Source of the DNA: Streptomyces sp. B1I3
GTDB lineage: Bacteria > Actinomycetota > Actinomycetes > Streptomycetales > Streptomycetaceae
DNA length: 64,000 nucleotides
Reading direction: 5' to 3'
Assembly (NCBI RefSeq): GCF_030816615.1
Contig: NZ_JAUSYD010000001.1
Location: forward strand, 2,418,001-2,482,000
The notes beneath the pieces were generated by a model. The model did not search any database and was not told the DNA's origin. It worked only from the letters and a program-made list of their open reading frames with translations. The position numbers and the translations under genes are program-made. Shown in pieces: positions 51,884 to 61,690 of this stretch; positions within the stretch are counted from its first letter, which is position 1; every line of letters starts with the position of its first letter.

Positions 51884-53053
51884 TCAGCGCCCCTGCTCGT
51901 ACCGGCGCAGCTGCTCCAGGTCGATCATGCTCGTGTCGAACAGGCTGGTCTCGTCGAGCGCGTTCTCGCCCTGTTGCGCGGGCACCTGGGCCTGCTGCGC
52001 CCAGCCGTAGTCCTGCTGCTGGTTCGGGTCGTAGCCGCCCTGCTGCTGGTAGCCGGCGTACGGGTCGGGCTGCTGCTGGTACGCGGCGTACGGGTCCGCC
52101 TGCTGGAGCGGCTGGTCCTGGTAGGCATACGTCTGGGCGTACTGCGGCTCGGACTGCGCCTGGGCCGGGAAGCCGGCCTGCGCGGGGTCCTCGTAGCCGG
52201 CCTGGGAGGAGTCCTGGTAGCCGGTCTGCGAGGGGTCCCGGTAATCGGCCGCCGGTGCGTAGTCCGGCTGTACGGGCTCCGTGTACTGCGGCTGCGGGAC
52301 GTGCTGCGGCGCCGGGCTCGCGAGCTCCGCGAGGTTTGCCCAGTGGTCCTCGTCGCTGGTGTGGAGGGAGCCGCCCGCCGCCTCCTGCGCCGCCATGTGC
52401 GTGCCCAGCTCGTCGGTGGCGACCCGGCCGTGCAGCTTCTGCCGGCCGCGGCCGACGGCTTCCAGCGTCTTGGCGAGCACGGCCTCGAACGCACCGAGCT
52501 TGGTGTCGACGTAGTCGTCCGCGCGTCGCCTGAGCGTCTCCGGGTCCGCGCTGCGCTCGGGCGCCTCCGCGAAGTCGGGGTCCTCGTAGCCCTGCTCGCC
52601 GAGTCCTTCGCTGCGGCCCAGGAGCTTCTCCCGGCCGCGGTCGACGGAGCCGATGGTCTTGGTGAGGACGACCTCGAAGTTGGCGAGCTTGCTGTCGACG
52701 TACTCGTCCGCCTCGCCGCGCACCTCGTCAGCCTCCCGGCGGGCCTCGGAGAGGATCCGGTCGGCCTCGGCCTGGGACTGCCGGGCGATCTCCGTGTCGG
52801 AGATCAGTGAGTCGCGCTGGGCGCGGGCGGCCTCGATGATCCGCTCGGCCTCCTGCCGGGCCTGCTCGACGAGCTGCTCCCGGCCGCCGATGAGCTCCTC
52901 GGCGTGGGCGAGGGAACCGGGCAGGGCCTCGCGCACCTCCTCGAGCAGCGCGAGCAGCTCGGCGCGGTTGACCACGCAGGAGGCCGACATGGGCATGGAA
53001 CGGGCGTTCCCGACCGTTTCGACGATCTCGTCGAGCTTCTTCTGCACGTCCAC
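51884..53053 (-). CDS. DivIVA-like coiled-coil protein
   Basis: 389 residues. N-terminal two-thirds is coiled coil: MDVQKKLDEIVETVGNARSM, RAELLALLEEVREALPGSLA, EQARQEAERIIEAARAQRDS, EADEYVDSKLANFEVVLTKT. The C-terminal third is a Gln/Tyr/Pro-rich, low-complexity section (QADPYAAYQQQPDPYAGYQQ) ending ETSLFDTSMIDLEQLRRYEQ. Conserved in Streptomyces between coaD and the DUF177 gene. Resembles DivIVA/Scy-type cytoskeletal proteins; a cell-division link is an inference. Confidence 0.85.
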   Translation of the reverse strand: MDVQKKLDEIVETVGNARSMPMSASCVVNRAELLALLEEVREALPGSLAHAEELIGGREQLVEQARQEAERIIEAARAQRDSLISDTEIARQSQAEADRILSEARREADEVRGEADEYVDSKLANFEVVLTKTIGSVDRGREKLLGRSEGLGEQGYEDPDFAEAPERSADPETLRRRADDYVDTKLGAFEAVLAKTLEAVGRGRQKLHGRVATDELGTHMAAQEAAGGSLHTSDEDHWANLAELASPAPQHVPQPQYTEPVQPDYAPAADYRDPSQTGYQDSSQAGYEDPAQAGFPAQAQSEPQYAQTYAYQDQPLQQADPYAAYQQQPDPYAGYQQQGGYDPNQQQDYGWAQQAQVPAQQGENALDETSLFDTSMIDLEQLRRYEQGR

Positions 53054-53151
53054 CGTGTGCTCGCCACTCTCTTGCTGCTGTTGGAGACGGACGGGACGAC
53101 TGTAAGGCCACTCGCCTGCCGTCCGACACCTGGTGACGGGGGGTCAGCCCG

Positions 53152-53631
53152 TCACTTGTGGCCGAGACGCTCCACCAGTGCCTCGTGGACCTTCGGCGGC
53201 AGCAGGTGCGAGACGTCGCCACCCCAGGTGGCGACCTCCTTGACCAGGGAGGACGACAGGAAGCTGTAGGTCGGGTTCGTCGGCACGAAGAGCGTCTCGA
53301 CCCCGGAGAGCCCGTTGTTCATCTGGGCCATCTGCAGTTCGTAGTCGAAGTCGCTGACGGCGCGCAGGCCCTTCACGATCGCCGGGATGTCCCGCTGCTT
53401 GCAGAAGTCGACCAGCAGGCCGTGGAAGGACTCGACCTCGACGTTGCCGAAGTCGGCGGTGACCTCGCGGATCAGCTCGATCCGCTCCTCCACCGTGAAC
53501 AGCCCCTTCTTGGACTGGTTGATCATCACCGCGACGTGCACGACGTCGTACAGCTTCGAGGCTCGGCCAATGATGTCGAGATGTCCGTTGGTGATGGGGT
53601 CGAACGACCCCGGACAGACGGCGCGGCGCAA
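53152..53631 (-). CDS. coaD: Phosphopantetheine adenylyltransferase
   Basis: Penultimate step of coenzyme A synthesis. 159 residues: [20 protein letters not shown] (HxGH region), [43 protein letters not shown] at 53631 gives the usual family length and has AGGGAA upstream; an ATG at 53661 overlaps the rsmD stop (ATGA) and would add ten residues. Both are possible. Confidence 0.93.
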   Translation of the reverse strand: MRRAVCPGSFDPITNGHLDIIGRASKLYDVVHVAVMINQSKKGLFTVEERIELIREVTADFGNVEVESFHGLLVDFCKQRDIPAIVKGLRAVSDFDYELQMAQMNNGLSGVETLFVPTNPTYSFLSSSLVKEVATWGGDVSHLLPPKVHEALVERLGHK

Positions 53632-53657
53632 CGTGATTCCCTCGCTCTCCGATGCGG

Positions 53658-54242
53658 TCATCGTGCGTCTTCGCACGTGGAAGCGGCGCGACCGTACCAA
53701 AGCGTTCCCTCGCCGTAGCGACGGGCCCGCAGTGGCTCGAATCCCCGTGGCCAGCTGAATTCTCCGCCCCGTGTGCTCCGTTCCACCGTGACGAGGGCAT
53801 CGTCCGAGAGCCACCCCTGAGTACGGAGTGTGAGCAGGATCTCGCCGAGGTCGCCATCCGTGACGGCGTACGGCGGGTCGAGGAACACCACGTCGTACGG
53901 CCGCTCGGGCGCCGGTCCTGTCACGATCTGTTCGGCTTTGCCGGCACGGACCTCGGCGCCGGGCAGACCCAGGGTGCGGACGTTGTCACGGACGGTGCGC
54001 ACAGCCTTGGCGTCGGCCTCGACGAGCAGCGCGTGGGACGCTCCGCGCGAGAGCGCCTCCAGGCCCACGGCGCCGGAGCCGGCGTAGAGATCGGCGACAC
54101 GGATGCCGTCGAGGGTGCCCAGGAGCGCTGCCCACGTGGAGAACAGTCCCTCGCGCGCACGGTCGGAGGTGGGGCGGGTGCCGGTGCCGGGCGGGACGGC
54201 CAGGCGGCGTCCGCCGGCCGCGCCTGCGATCACGCGGGTCAT
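53658..54242 (-). CDS. rsmD: 16S rRNA (guanine-966-N2)-methyltransferase RsmD
   Basis: 194 residues: [59 protein letters not shown] (SAM motif I) and [11 protein letters not shown] (catalytic DPPY). ATG at 54242. Followed closely by coaD, the standard rsmD-coaD pair. Confidence 0.95.
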   Translation of the reverse strand: MTRVIAGAAGGRRLAVPPGTGTRPTSDRAREGLFSTWAALLGTLDGIRVADLYAGSGAVGLEALSRGASHALLVEADAKAVRTVRDNVRTLGLPGAEVRAGKAEQIVTGPAPERPYDVVFLDPPYAVTDGDLGEILLTLRTQGWLSDDALVTVERSTRGGEFSWPRGFEPLRARRYGEGTLWYGRAASTCEDAR

Positions 54243-54329
54243 GGGTGTCTGGTCCTCGGGTCGCGGGCGGCGCGCAGGACGGGACGCGCGCCGTGCTCCC
54301 ACGATATGGCGTCGGGGTGGGTCCGGCCC

Positions 54330-56540
54330 TCACCCCTTGTCGAGGTACTCCTCCCTGTCCTTGTCCAGCAGCGCGTCCAGGGCGGTGCGCAGCTCCGGCA
54401 GCGCTTCGAGGTCCGGGTCGGCCGCGACGACGCGGACGGCCTCCTCGCGCGCCGCCGCGATGACCTCCTCGTCGTCGATGACGCTGAGCACCCGCAGCGA
54501 GGAGCGGACGCCGGACTGCGCCTGGCCGAGGACATCGCCCTCGCGGCGCTGTTCGAGGTCGATCCGGGAGAGTGCGAAGCCGTCGAGGGTGGCGGCGACC
54601 GCCGAGAGCCGGGCCCGGGCGGCGCTCGCCTCGTGGGCCTCGCTGACCAGCAGGCAGAGGCCGGGGGCCGAGCCGCGCCCGACACGGCCCCGCAGCTGAT
54701 GCAGTTGGGAGACGCCGAAGCGGTCGGCGTCCATGATGACCATCGCGGTGGCGTTGGGGACGTTGACCCCGACCTCGATGACGGTGGTGGCGACCAGTAC
54801 GTCGGCCTGGCCGGCGGCGAACCGGCGCATCACCTCGTCCTTGTCGTCGGGGTGCATCCTGCCGTGGAGCACCTCGATCCGCAGGCCGGCCAGGGGGCCC
54901 TTGGCGAGCTGGTCGGCGATCTCCAGGACCGCGAGCGGCGGCCGCTTCCCGGGGTCGTCCTCGGGGGCCGCCTGCTTCTTCCCCTTCTTCCCGTCGGCCG
55001 TCTCCTCGGCGTCGTCGCCGATGCGGGGGCACACCACGTACGCCTGGTGGCCGTTCTCGGCCTCCTCGCGTACGCGTTCCCAGGCGCGGCTGAGGAAGTG
55101 GGGTTTGTCCTTGGCGGGGACGACGTGACTGGCGATGGGCGAGCGGCCGGCCGGGAGCTGGTCCAGGACGGATGTCTCCAGGTCGCCGAAGACGGTCATC
55201 GCGACCGTGCGGGGGATGGGGGTCGCGGTCATCACGAGCAGGTGCGGCGGCTGCTTCCCCTTGGAACGCAGGGCGTCGCGCTGCTCCACACCGAAGCGGT
55301 GCTGTTCGTCGACGACGACGAGGCCGAGGTCGTGGAACTTCACCTTGTCCTCGATCAGCGCGTGGGTGCCGATGACGATCCCGGCCTCTCCGGTGACCAG
55401 GTCGAGCAGCGCCTGGCGGCGGCCCGCGGTCCCCATGGAGCCGGTGAGCAGGACGACCTTGGTGCCGCGGTCGGAGCCGCCGAGCATCCCTCCCTCGGCC
55501 AGTTCGCCCATCATCTCGGTGATGGAGCGGTGGTGCTGCTGGGCGAGGACCTCGGTGGGAGCGAGCAGCGCGGTCTGCCCGCCGGCGTCGACGACGCGGA
55601 GCATGGCGCGCAGGGCGACCAGGGTCTTGCCGGAGCCCACCTCGCCCTGGAGCAGCCGATGCATGGGGTGCTGGGTCGCCAGGTCGCGGAAGATCTCCTC
55701 GGTGACCTTCTGCTGGCCTTCGGTGAGCGTGAAGGGGAGCGTGGCGTCGAAGGAGTCGAGGAGACCGTCGGCGACGGCTTCCCGGGCCACCGCGGGAAGC
55801 TGGGTGTCGGCGTACCTGCGGCGGGCGAGGGCGACCTGGAGGACGAAGGCCTCGTCCCATCGCAGCCGCTCGCGCGCGGCTGCGATGTCCGCCTTGGTGC
55901 GCGGACGGTGGATCTTGAGCAGTGCCTCGGGCAGGGGGACGAAACCGCGCCCTTCGCGCAGTGACGGCGGCAGCGGGTCCACGACGTCCCCGGCGCTCGG
56001 AAGGACGGTGTCGACGGCCTTGGCGATGCGCCAGGAGTCGAGCTGCTTGCAGGCGGGGTAGATCGGCAACAGCTGCCCCGCGAACGCGTCGACGGCCCCG
56101 GTCGCCTCGTCCTCGTCGGCGTCCAGGAGCTGGTACGTCGGGTGGGCGAGCTGCATCCGGCGGTTGAAGACGGAGACCTTGCCGGCGAACATCGCGCGCC
56201 GGCCGGGGAGGAGCTCCTTGTGGGGCTTGTGGACCCCGTGGCCGAAGAAGACCAGCTGGAGCCTGCCGCTGCCGTCGGTGAGGGTGACCTCGAGGCGCTT
56301 GCCGCGGCCGTTGTTGAACATCATGATCCGCGCGTCGGCGACCTGGGCCACGACGGTCACGTGCTCGTCCAGCGGGAGCTCGGCCAGCGCCGTGAGGCGG
56401 CCCCGCTCCTCGTAGCGCCGCGGGTAGTGGTGCAGCAGATCACCGACCGTGTGCAGGTCGAGGTGTTCGGCCATCACCTTCGCGGTGGCTCCGCCGAGCA
56501 GCTTCTTGAGGGGTTCGTCGAAAGCGGACACGCGGTCCAT
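54330..56540 (-). CDS. recG: ATP-dependent DNA helicase RecG
   Basis: Branch-migration helicase that remodels stalled forks. 736 residues: N-terminal wedge/OB domain (VTVVAQVADARIMMFNNGRG), Walker A GEVGSGKTLVALRA, motif II VVVDEQHRFGVEQR (DEQH), motif III TATPIPRT, motif VI QLRGRVGRGSAPGLCLLV. ATG at 56540. Between rsmD and the DAK-domain gene on one strand. Confidence 0.96.
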   Translation of the reverse strand: MDRVSAFDEPLKKLLGGATAKVMAEHLDLHTVGDLLHHYPRRYEERGRLTALAELPLDEHVTVVAQVADARIMMFNNGRGKRLEVTLTDGSGRLQLVFFGHGVHKPHKELLPGRRAMFAGKVSVFNRRMQLAHPTYQLLDADEDEATGAVDAFAGQLLPIYPACKQLDSWRIAKAVDTVLPSAGDVVDPLPPSLREGRGFVPLPEALLKIHRPRTKADIAAARERLRWDEAFVLQVALARRRYADTQLPAVAREAVADGLLDSFDATLPFTLTEGQQKVTEEIFRDLATQHPMHRLLQGEVGSGKTLVALRAMLRVVDAGGQTALLAPTEVLAQQHHRSITEMMGELAEGGMLGGSDRGTKVVLLTGSMGTAGRRQALLDLVTGEAGIVIGTHALIEDKVKFHDLGLVVVDEQHRFGVEQRDALRSKGKQPPHLLVMTATPIPRTVAMTVFGDLETSVLDQLPAGRSPIASHVVPAKDKPHFLSRAWERVREEAENGHQAYVVCPRIGDDAEETADGKKGKKQAAPEDDPGKRPPLAVLEIADQLAKGPLAGLRIEVLHGRMHPDDKDEVMRRFAAGQADVLVATTVIEVGVNVPNATAMVIMDADRFGVSQLHQLRGRVGRGSAPGLCLLVSEAHEASAARARLSAVAATLDGFALSRIDLEQRREGDVLGQAQSGVRSSLRVLSVIDDEEVIAAAREEAVRVVAADPDLEALPELRTALDALLDKDREEYLDKG

Positions 56541-56613
56541 TGCACACCACGCCACTGACAGATGTCGCGGGGCGCCGGACCGCGGAGGGTCGTCGTCCCG
56601 CGCCTGCCGGCCG

Positions 56614-58239
56614 TCACTCGACGCCGATCAGCAGGGGCGCGTCCTGGTGGCCGCCCCGGTAGACCACCGTGTCGACGGCGACATGGCCTCCGCGGACGTG
56701 TGCGCACAGGTCCTCGGCCAGGGCGTCGGGGACGTCCTGGCCGAGGACGAGGGTGACGAGTTCGCCGCCCGCCGACAGCATCCGGTCCAGGACCGTGCGG
56801 GCGGTGGCGGGGACGTCCCCGCCGATCACGGCGACGTCCCCGTCGATGAGGCCGAGGATGTCCCCGGCCTGGCACACGCCGGCCATGGTCCAGGACTGCC
56901 GCTCGGCGACGGCCAGTTCGGCGTACCGGGTGGCGCCGGCCGCCGCGGTCATCGCGACCACGTCCTCGTCGAAACTGCGGTCCGGTTCGTGGACGGCGAG
57001 CGCGGCGATGCCCTGGACGGCTGCGCGGGTGGGGACCAGGGCCACGCGGACGCCTTCGGCCCGGGCCTGTTCGGCGGCCGCGGCGGCGGTGTGGCGCAGC
57101 TGGGCGTCGTTGGGCAGCAGGACGACCTCGCGGGCGTGGGCCCGGCGGATCGCGTCGACCAGCTCCCCGCTGGCGGGCGGCTCTCCCGGGCGCGCCAGCA
57201 CGGTGGTCGCCCCCGCCTCCGCGCAGATGCCCGCGAGCCCGTCGCCGGGCACGACCACGACGACCGCGCGCTGGGCCGGCTCCTGGTGGGCCCGGATCCG
57301 GTCCGCCGCGAAGTGGGTGATCCGGATCCGGTAGGGCCGGCCGGCCTCGACACCGGCCTCGACGGCCGCTCCGGCGTCGTCGACGTGGACGTGGACGTTC
57401 CACAGGCCGTCGCCTCCGACCACCACGAGGGACTCCCCCAGCGCGTCGAGCCGGCTCCGCAGCAGGGCGACGGCTTCGTCCCCGGCCTCCAGCAGGTAGA
57501 TCACCTCGAAAGCGGGTCCGCCCACCGGGTCCGCCTCGGCACAGTTCCCGGTCATGGGGAGGGCGTCGGGGTCCACCGTCCGTACCGCGGGTGCCGGAGC
57601 CCGGCCGCCGACCGCCTCCAGCAGCGCCCCGAGGACGGTCACCAGGCCCTGGCCGCCCGCGTCCACGACGCCCGCGCGTCCGAGGACGGCGAGCCGGGCG
57701 GGGGTGGCGGCCAGCGCGGTGAGCGCTCCGCCGTACGCGGCGTCGAGCACGGCCGTGAGGTCCGCGGCCGGCGCCGTGGCCGCCGCGGCTCGGGCGGCCT
57801 CGGAGGCGACGGTCAGAACGGTGCCCTCCACGGGGTGGGCGACGGCCTGCCGGGCGGCGGCGGCCGCCTCGGTCAGCGCCCGGCGCAGATGGTCCGCGTC
57901 GCCCGCGTCGGCCAGCACGCCCGCCATCCCCCGCAGCAACTGGGCCAGGATGGTGCCGGAGTTGCCGCGGGCACCGATCAGCGCCCCGTGCGCCATGGCC
58001 CGTACGGCGTCGGCGGCGGTGGGCGTGGTGGTGCCGGTCTCATGGGCGGCGAAGACGGCTTCGACGGCCGCCGCGGCCGACTCGACGGTCAGGTAGAGGT
58101 TGGTGCCGGTGTCCCCGTCGGCGACCGGGAAGACGTTGATCGCGTCGATCGCCCGGCGTTCGCGGCCCAGTGCCTCCAGGGCCAGGGAGCACCAGGTGCG
58201 CACCGCGACGGCGTCCACATCGTCGGGGGGCTGCGGCAC
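56614..58239 (-). CDS. DAK-phosphatase domain (DhaL/YloV, FakA-like) protein
   Basis: 541 residues. N-terminal DhaL domain: DAINVFPVADGDTGTNLYLT binds Mg-ATP, with GARGNSGTILAQLLRGMAGV and DAGGQGLVTVLGALLEAVGG. A C-terminal DegV-like/phosphatase part contains NVHVHVDDAGAAVEAG. This is the layout of FakA fatty-acid kinase, but a paired DegV/FakB gene is not in this window. Start GTG at 58239 with a perfect AAGGAGG. Confidence 0.88.
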   Translation of the reverse strand: MPQPPDDVDAVAVRTWCSLALEALGRERRAIDAINVFPVADGDTGTNLYLTVESAAAAVEAVFAAHETGTTTPTAADAVRAMAHGALIGARGNSGTILAQLLRGMAGVLADAGDADHLRRALTEAAAAARQAVAHPVEGTVLTVASEAARAAAATAPAADLTAVLDAAYGGALTALAATPARLAVLGRAGVVDAGGQGLVTVLGALLEAVGGRAPAPAVRTVDPDALPMTGNCAEADPVGGPAFEVIYLLEAGDEAVALLRSRLDALGESLVVVGGDGLWNVHVHVDDAGAAVEAGVEAGRPYRIRITHFAADRIRAHQEPAQRAVVVVVPGDGLAGICAEAGATTVLARPGEPPASGELVDAIRRAHAREVVLLPNDAQLRHTAAAAAEQARAEGVRVALVPTRAAVQGIAALAVHEPDRSFDEDVVAMTAAAGATRYAELAVAERQSWTMAGVCQAGDILGLIDGDVAVIGGDVPATARTVLDRMLSAGGELVTLVLGQDVPDALAEDLCAHVRGGHVAVDTVVYRGGHQDAPLLIGVE

Positions 58240-58495
58240 CGTCGGTCCTCCTTGGGGCGGCCGTGGGGGGCGGGCTGCACCGCAGAGTAGCTCTGCGCGG
58301 GGCAGCCGCCGGGGACAGGGCCGGGGCGGGCGGCCCGGCAACCCGTGGTAGTTTCGTATCTCCGAAGCAGGCGTTGTATGCTGCTCCGGTTGCCCGACGA
58401 GAGTCGGGACATTCCTCCGGTAACGCCACTTCAGTAAAATGATTCCGGCGTGCCGGAATTCACTGTAAGTGCATCTGAAGTCTTTGGAGTGACCC

Positions 58496-58681
58496 GTGGC
58501 TGCCAACTGCGACGTTTGCGGCAAGGGGCCGAGCTTCGGCAACAGCATTTCGCACTCGCACCGCCGTACGTCCCGTCGCTGGAATCCCAACATCCAGCGC
58601 GTGCGTGCAGTGGTCGGTCGGACGCCGAAGCGGCTCAACGTCTGCACCTCGTGCATCAAGGCCGGCAAGGTCGCGCGCTGA
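58496..58681 (+). CDS. rpmB: 50S ribosomal protein L28
   Basis: 61 residues: [56 protein letters not shown]. The two C-x2-C pairs show the zinc-binding form. Start GTG at 58496. Single gene ended by a strong terminator. Confidence 0.96.
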   Translation: MAANCDVCGKGPSFGNSISHSHRRTSRRWNPNIQRVRAVVGRTPKRLNVCTSCIKAGKVAR

Positions 58682-58714
58682 CGTCCCCGTCGTAGCGCAG
58701 CCTTCCGGTTGCCC

Positions 58715-58748
58715 AAAAAGCCGGTCCATCTCGGTGGACCGGCTTTTT
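58715..58748. terminator. Bidirectional terminator of rpmB and thiD
   Basis: AAAAAGCCGGTCCA (58715-58728) and TGGACCGGCTTTTT (58735-58748) form a 14-bp perfect stem with a 6-nt loop. A- and T-runs on both sides make it work in both directions between convergent genes. Confidence 0.9.
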
Positions 58749-58771
58749 GCTGTGCTCAGGCGTGGTGCGCT

Positions 58772-59590
58772 TCAGGCGGGCGCCGCGCTGCCGCGTGCGA
58801 GCCAGCCGTGGTCGACGGGCCCGATCCCGCCACCCAGCGCGAAGCCGGCCCGTATCGCGCCGGTGACGTACGCCTTCGCGCCCCTCACGGCGGTCGGCAC
58901 GTCCTGGCCCCTGGCGAGCCCGCAGGCGATCGCGGAGGCCAGGGTGCAGCCCGTGCCGTGGGTGTGCCGGTTGTCGAGCCTGGGGGCGCGCAGCCAGTGT
59001 TCCTCGCTGCCGTCCGTCAGGAGGTCCACGGCCTCGCCCGGCAGGTGGCCGCCCTTGACGACGACCCAGCGCGGTCCGTAGGAGAGCACTTCGGCGGCGG
59101 CCCTCCGCATCCCCGGCTCGTCGGTGACCTCGATACCGGTGAGCTGGGTCACCTCGTCGAGGTTGGGAGTGGCCACCGTCGCGACGGGCAGCAGTTTCGT
59201 GCGTACGGAGTCGAGTGCCTCGGCGGCGAGCAGCGCGTCGCCGTGCTTGGAGACGCCCACCGGGTCGACGACGACAGGGGCGTCCGTCCCCGCGAGGAGT
59301 GCGGCGACGGTCTCGACGAGCGCGGCCGAGGACAGCATGCCGGTCTTCACGGCCTGGACGCCGATGTCGTCGACGACGCTGCGGTACTGGGCGCGCACGG
59401 CCTCCACCGGGAGCTCCCAGGCCCCCTGCACGCCCAGCGAGTTCTGGGCGGTCACCGCGGTCAGCACGCTCATGCCGTGGGTGCCGAGGGCGAGCATCGT
59501 CTTCAGGTCGGCCTGGATGCCGGCACCGCCGCCGGAATCGGATCCGGCGACGGTGAGTACGCGGGGCGGTACAGCGGTGGTCACGGTCAT
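58772..59590 (-). CDS. thiD: Hydroxymethylpyrimidine/phosphomethylpyrimidine kinase
   Basis: Phosphorylates HMP and HMP-P in thiamine synthesis. 272 residues of the ribokinase fold: [69 protein letters not shown] (anion hole). ATG at 59590. Ten bp downstream of thiL, so co-transcribed. Confidence 0.95.
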   Translation of the reverse strand: MTVTTAVPPRVLTVAGSDSGGGAGIQADLKTMLALGTHGMSVLTAVTAQNSLGVQGAWELPVEAVRAQYRSVVDDIGVQAVKTGMLSSAALVETVAALLAGTDAPVVVDPVGVSKHGDALLAAEALDSVRTKLLPVATVATPNLDEVTQLTGIEVTDEPGMRRAAAEVLSYGPRWVVVKGGHLPGEAVDLLTDGSEEHWLRAPRLDNRHTHGTGCTLASAIACGLARGQDVPTAVRGAKAYVTGAIRAGFALGGGIGPVDHGWLARGSAAPA

Positions 59591-59600
59591 GCCCGGGAAT

Positions 59601-60572
59601 CTACTGGGCTTCCTCGATCGACCCGAAATGGTCCCAGCCGCCCTTGCTCGTCCACGGCGCCCCGTCGACGGTGACCTGGGGCAGGGCCGAGGGGTTGAGG
59701 ACCTCGCCGATCACCTTCCAGCGGGCCGGGAGTTTCACGTCCGGCGGGAACGTCGCCACGATCGCGTGGTCCTCTCCCCCGGTGAGCACCCACTGCAGCG
59801 GGTCGACGCCGACGGCCTGCCCGATGTCGGACATCTGGGAGGGGATGTCGACCAGCCCGGAGCGCAGATCGATCCGGACCTTGCTGGCCTCCGCGATGTG
59901 CCCGAGATCGGCGACAAGTCCGTCGCTGACGTCGGTCATCGCCGTGGCGCCCAGTCCGGCGGCCGCGGGGCCCGCGTGGTACGGCGGCTCGGGGCGCCGG
60001 TGGGCCTCCACGAAGGCGCGCGGCGAACGGAAGCCCCGGGAGAGCACGGCGAATCCGGCGGCGGACCAGCCGAGCCAGCCGGTGACTGCCACCACGTCGC
60101 CGGGCCGGGCGCCGGCCCGGGTGACGGGTTCGTGGTTGCGCAGGTCGCCCAGCGCGGTGATCGAGACGGTGATGGTGTCACCGCCGACGACGTCGCCGCC
60201 GACGACGGCCGCCCCCGCGACCTGGCACTCGTCACGCAGCCCGTCCATGAGCTCGGTGGCCCAGGTGACGGGGAGATCGGCGGGTACGACGAGGCCGAGG
60301 AGCAGCGCGGTCGGTACGGCGCCCATGGCCGCGATGTCGGCGAGGTTCTGTGCGGCCGCCTTACGCCCGACGTCGTACGCCGTCGACCAGTCGCGGCGGA
60401 AGTGCCGCCCTTCCAGCAGGATGTCCGTACTGGCCACGACCCTGCGGTCGGGAGCGGCCACGACCGCGGCGTCGTCGCCGGGTCCCAGCCGTACCGCCGG
60501 AGTGGTGGTGAGCCGGGACGTGAGCTCTCTGATGAGCCCGAACTCCCCCAACTCGCCCACGGTTCCCTTCAC
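59601..60572 (-). CDS. thiL: Thiamine-monophosphate kinase
   Basis: Makes thiamine pyrophosphate from thiamine monophosphate. 323 residues: [92 protein letters not shown]. Start GTG at 60572. First gene of thiL-thiD; I see no TPP riboswitch upstream. Confidence 0.95.
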   Translation of the reverse strand: MKGTVGELGEFGLIRELTSRLTTTPAVRLGPGDDAAVVAAPDRRVVASTDILLEGRHFRRDWSTAYDVGRKAAAQNLADIAAMGAVPTALLLGLVVPADLPVTWATELMDGLRDECQVAGAAVVGGDVVGGDTITVSITALGDLRNHEPVTRAGARPGDVVAVTGWLGWSAAGFAVLSRGFRSPRAFVEAHRRPEPPYHAGPAAAGLGATAMTDVSDGLVADLGHIAEASKVRIDLRSGLVDIPSQMSDIGQAVGVDPLQWVLTGGEDHAIVATFPPDVKLPARWKVIGEVLNPSALPQVTVDGAPWTSKGGWDHFGSIEEAQ

Positions 60573-60889
60573 CGAGTCTCACCTCTCATCTATCGCACCG
60601 GACAGCTGTCCGGGCTGCTTCAGCGGCCGGTTGTCCGGGCCGTGGACGGGCCGGCGACGGCCGCCCGCAGCCGCGCGGCGTACGGGCATCGTCCCTCTTC
60701 CGCTCCGGTGGGCCCGCGGTCGCGGGCCCCTGCTGCTGTCGGTACCGTCAGGAGATACGTCAACTTCTGTGGTGCGTACGCCACGCTGTGGGCGTCGACC
60801 GGCCCGCAGGTCTCCCCGCGGCCCGCGGCAACGCGATACCGTGGCGTCCCTTTCCCCCACATGATCCTCGTGGCCGCCCTGGAGGTTCC

Positions 60890-61123
60890 GTGGTACAGGC
60901 GTACATCCTTATCCAGACCGAGGTGGGCAAGGCGTCGATCGTCGCCGACACCATCGCGAAACTCCCGGGAGTGATGCAGGCAGAGGACGTCACAGGCCCC
61001 TACGACGTGATCGTGCGCGCGCAGGCCGACACGGTCGACGCCCTCGGCCGCATGGTGGTCGCCAAGGTCCAGCAGGTGGACGGCATCACACGAACCCTGA
61101 CCTGCCCGGTCGTCCACCTCTGA
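60890..61123 (+). CDS. Lrp/AsnC ligand-binding (RAM) domain protein
   Basis: 77 residues: VQAYILIQTEVGKASIVADT, IAKLPGVMQAEDVTGPYDVI, VRAQADTVDALGRMVVAKVQ. This is the effector domain of Lrp/AsnC regulators without an HTH. Such stand-alone domains form oligomers that bind amino acids. GTG at 60890 after GGAGG. Divergent from thiL, 20 bp before the lipoprotein gene. Confidence 0.92.
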   Translation: MVQAYILIQTEVGKASIVADTIAKLPGVMQAEDVTGPYDVIVRAQADTVDALGRMVVAKVQQVDGITRTLTCPVVHL

Positions 61124-61143
61124 CCCCCGTCTACGCTGGGCCG

Positions 61144-61632
61144 GTGACGTTGATCTGCCGCCGGTCCCTCCGCTCCGCACTGCTCGGTCCGTCCGCCGCT
61201 CTGGCCGTCCTGGCCGCGGCGGGCTGTTCCGCCGGTGACGCGGCTCCCTCGGTCTCGGTTCCCACGCCGCCGCCGGAGGAAGCCGCGTACTGCGAGGCGC
61301 TGCACAAGGAGCTGCCGGAGACCATCACCGGCCTGCAACGGAGTGATCCCGGGCCGGAGTCGGTGCTGACCGCCGGCTGGGGGGACGGGGCGATCGTACT
61401 GCGCTGCGGCGTCCCCCGGCCCGCGAAGATGGATGACGCCCAGTCCAAGGGCGTCGACGCGGACGGCGTCAACTGGCTGCTGGAGCAGCGGGGTGACGCC
61501 GGCCCCCGGTTCACGACCACGTACCGCAAGGCATACGTCGAGGTCACGCTCTCGAAGGCGTACGCCCACGACATCACTCCCCTGTCGGCGTTCGCCGCAC
61601 CCGTCAGGAAGACGGTGCCCGACAGCATCTGA
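61144..61632 (+). CDS. DUF3515 family lipoprotein
   Basis: 162 residues with a lipoprotein signal (LLGPSAALAVLAAAGCSAGD; lipobox LAAAGC), then the actinobacterial DUF3515 domain: YCEALHKELPETITGLQRSD, WGDGAIVLRCGVPRPAKM, RKAYVEVTLSKAY. Anchored to the outer face of the membrane; function unknown. Probably co-transcribed with the Lrp-domain gene. Confidence 0.88.
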   Translation: MTLICRRSLRSALLGPSAALAVLAAAGCSAGDAAPSVSVPTPPPEEAAYCEALHKELPETITGLQRSDPGPESVLTAGWGDGAIVLRCGVPRPAKMDDAQSKGVDADGVNWLLEQRGDAGPRFTTTYRKAYVEVTLSKAYAHDITPLSAFAAPVRKTVPDSI

Positions 61633-61641
61633 CGCCTCTCG

Positions 61642-61676
61642 TCCGGATCGGGCCGGGCTCGCGGCTCCGATCCGAA
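61642..61676. terminator. Convergent terminator between DUF3515 gene and ddlA
   Basis: TCCGGATCGG (61642-61651) pairs with CCGATCCGAA (61667-61676), nine of ten pairs, with an inner GCCG/CGGC extension. Confidence 0.65.
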
Positions 61677-61690
61677 CGGGAGGGCCGGGC

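Noticed and set aside
56449..58290. Long plus-strand open frame opposite the DAK-domain gene
   Set aside because: No domain; the minus-strand protein has intact kinase motifs and a perfect ribosome-binding site.
60361..60582. TPP riboswitch or extra small gene upstream of or within thiL
   Set aside because: I looked for the conserved TPP aptamer motifs near the thiL start and did not see them; the open frame there is a shadow of thiL.
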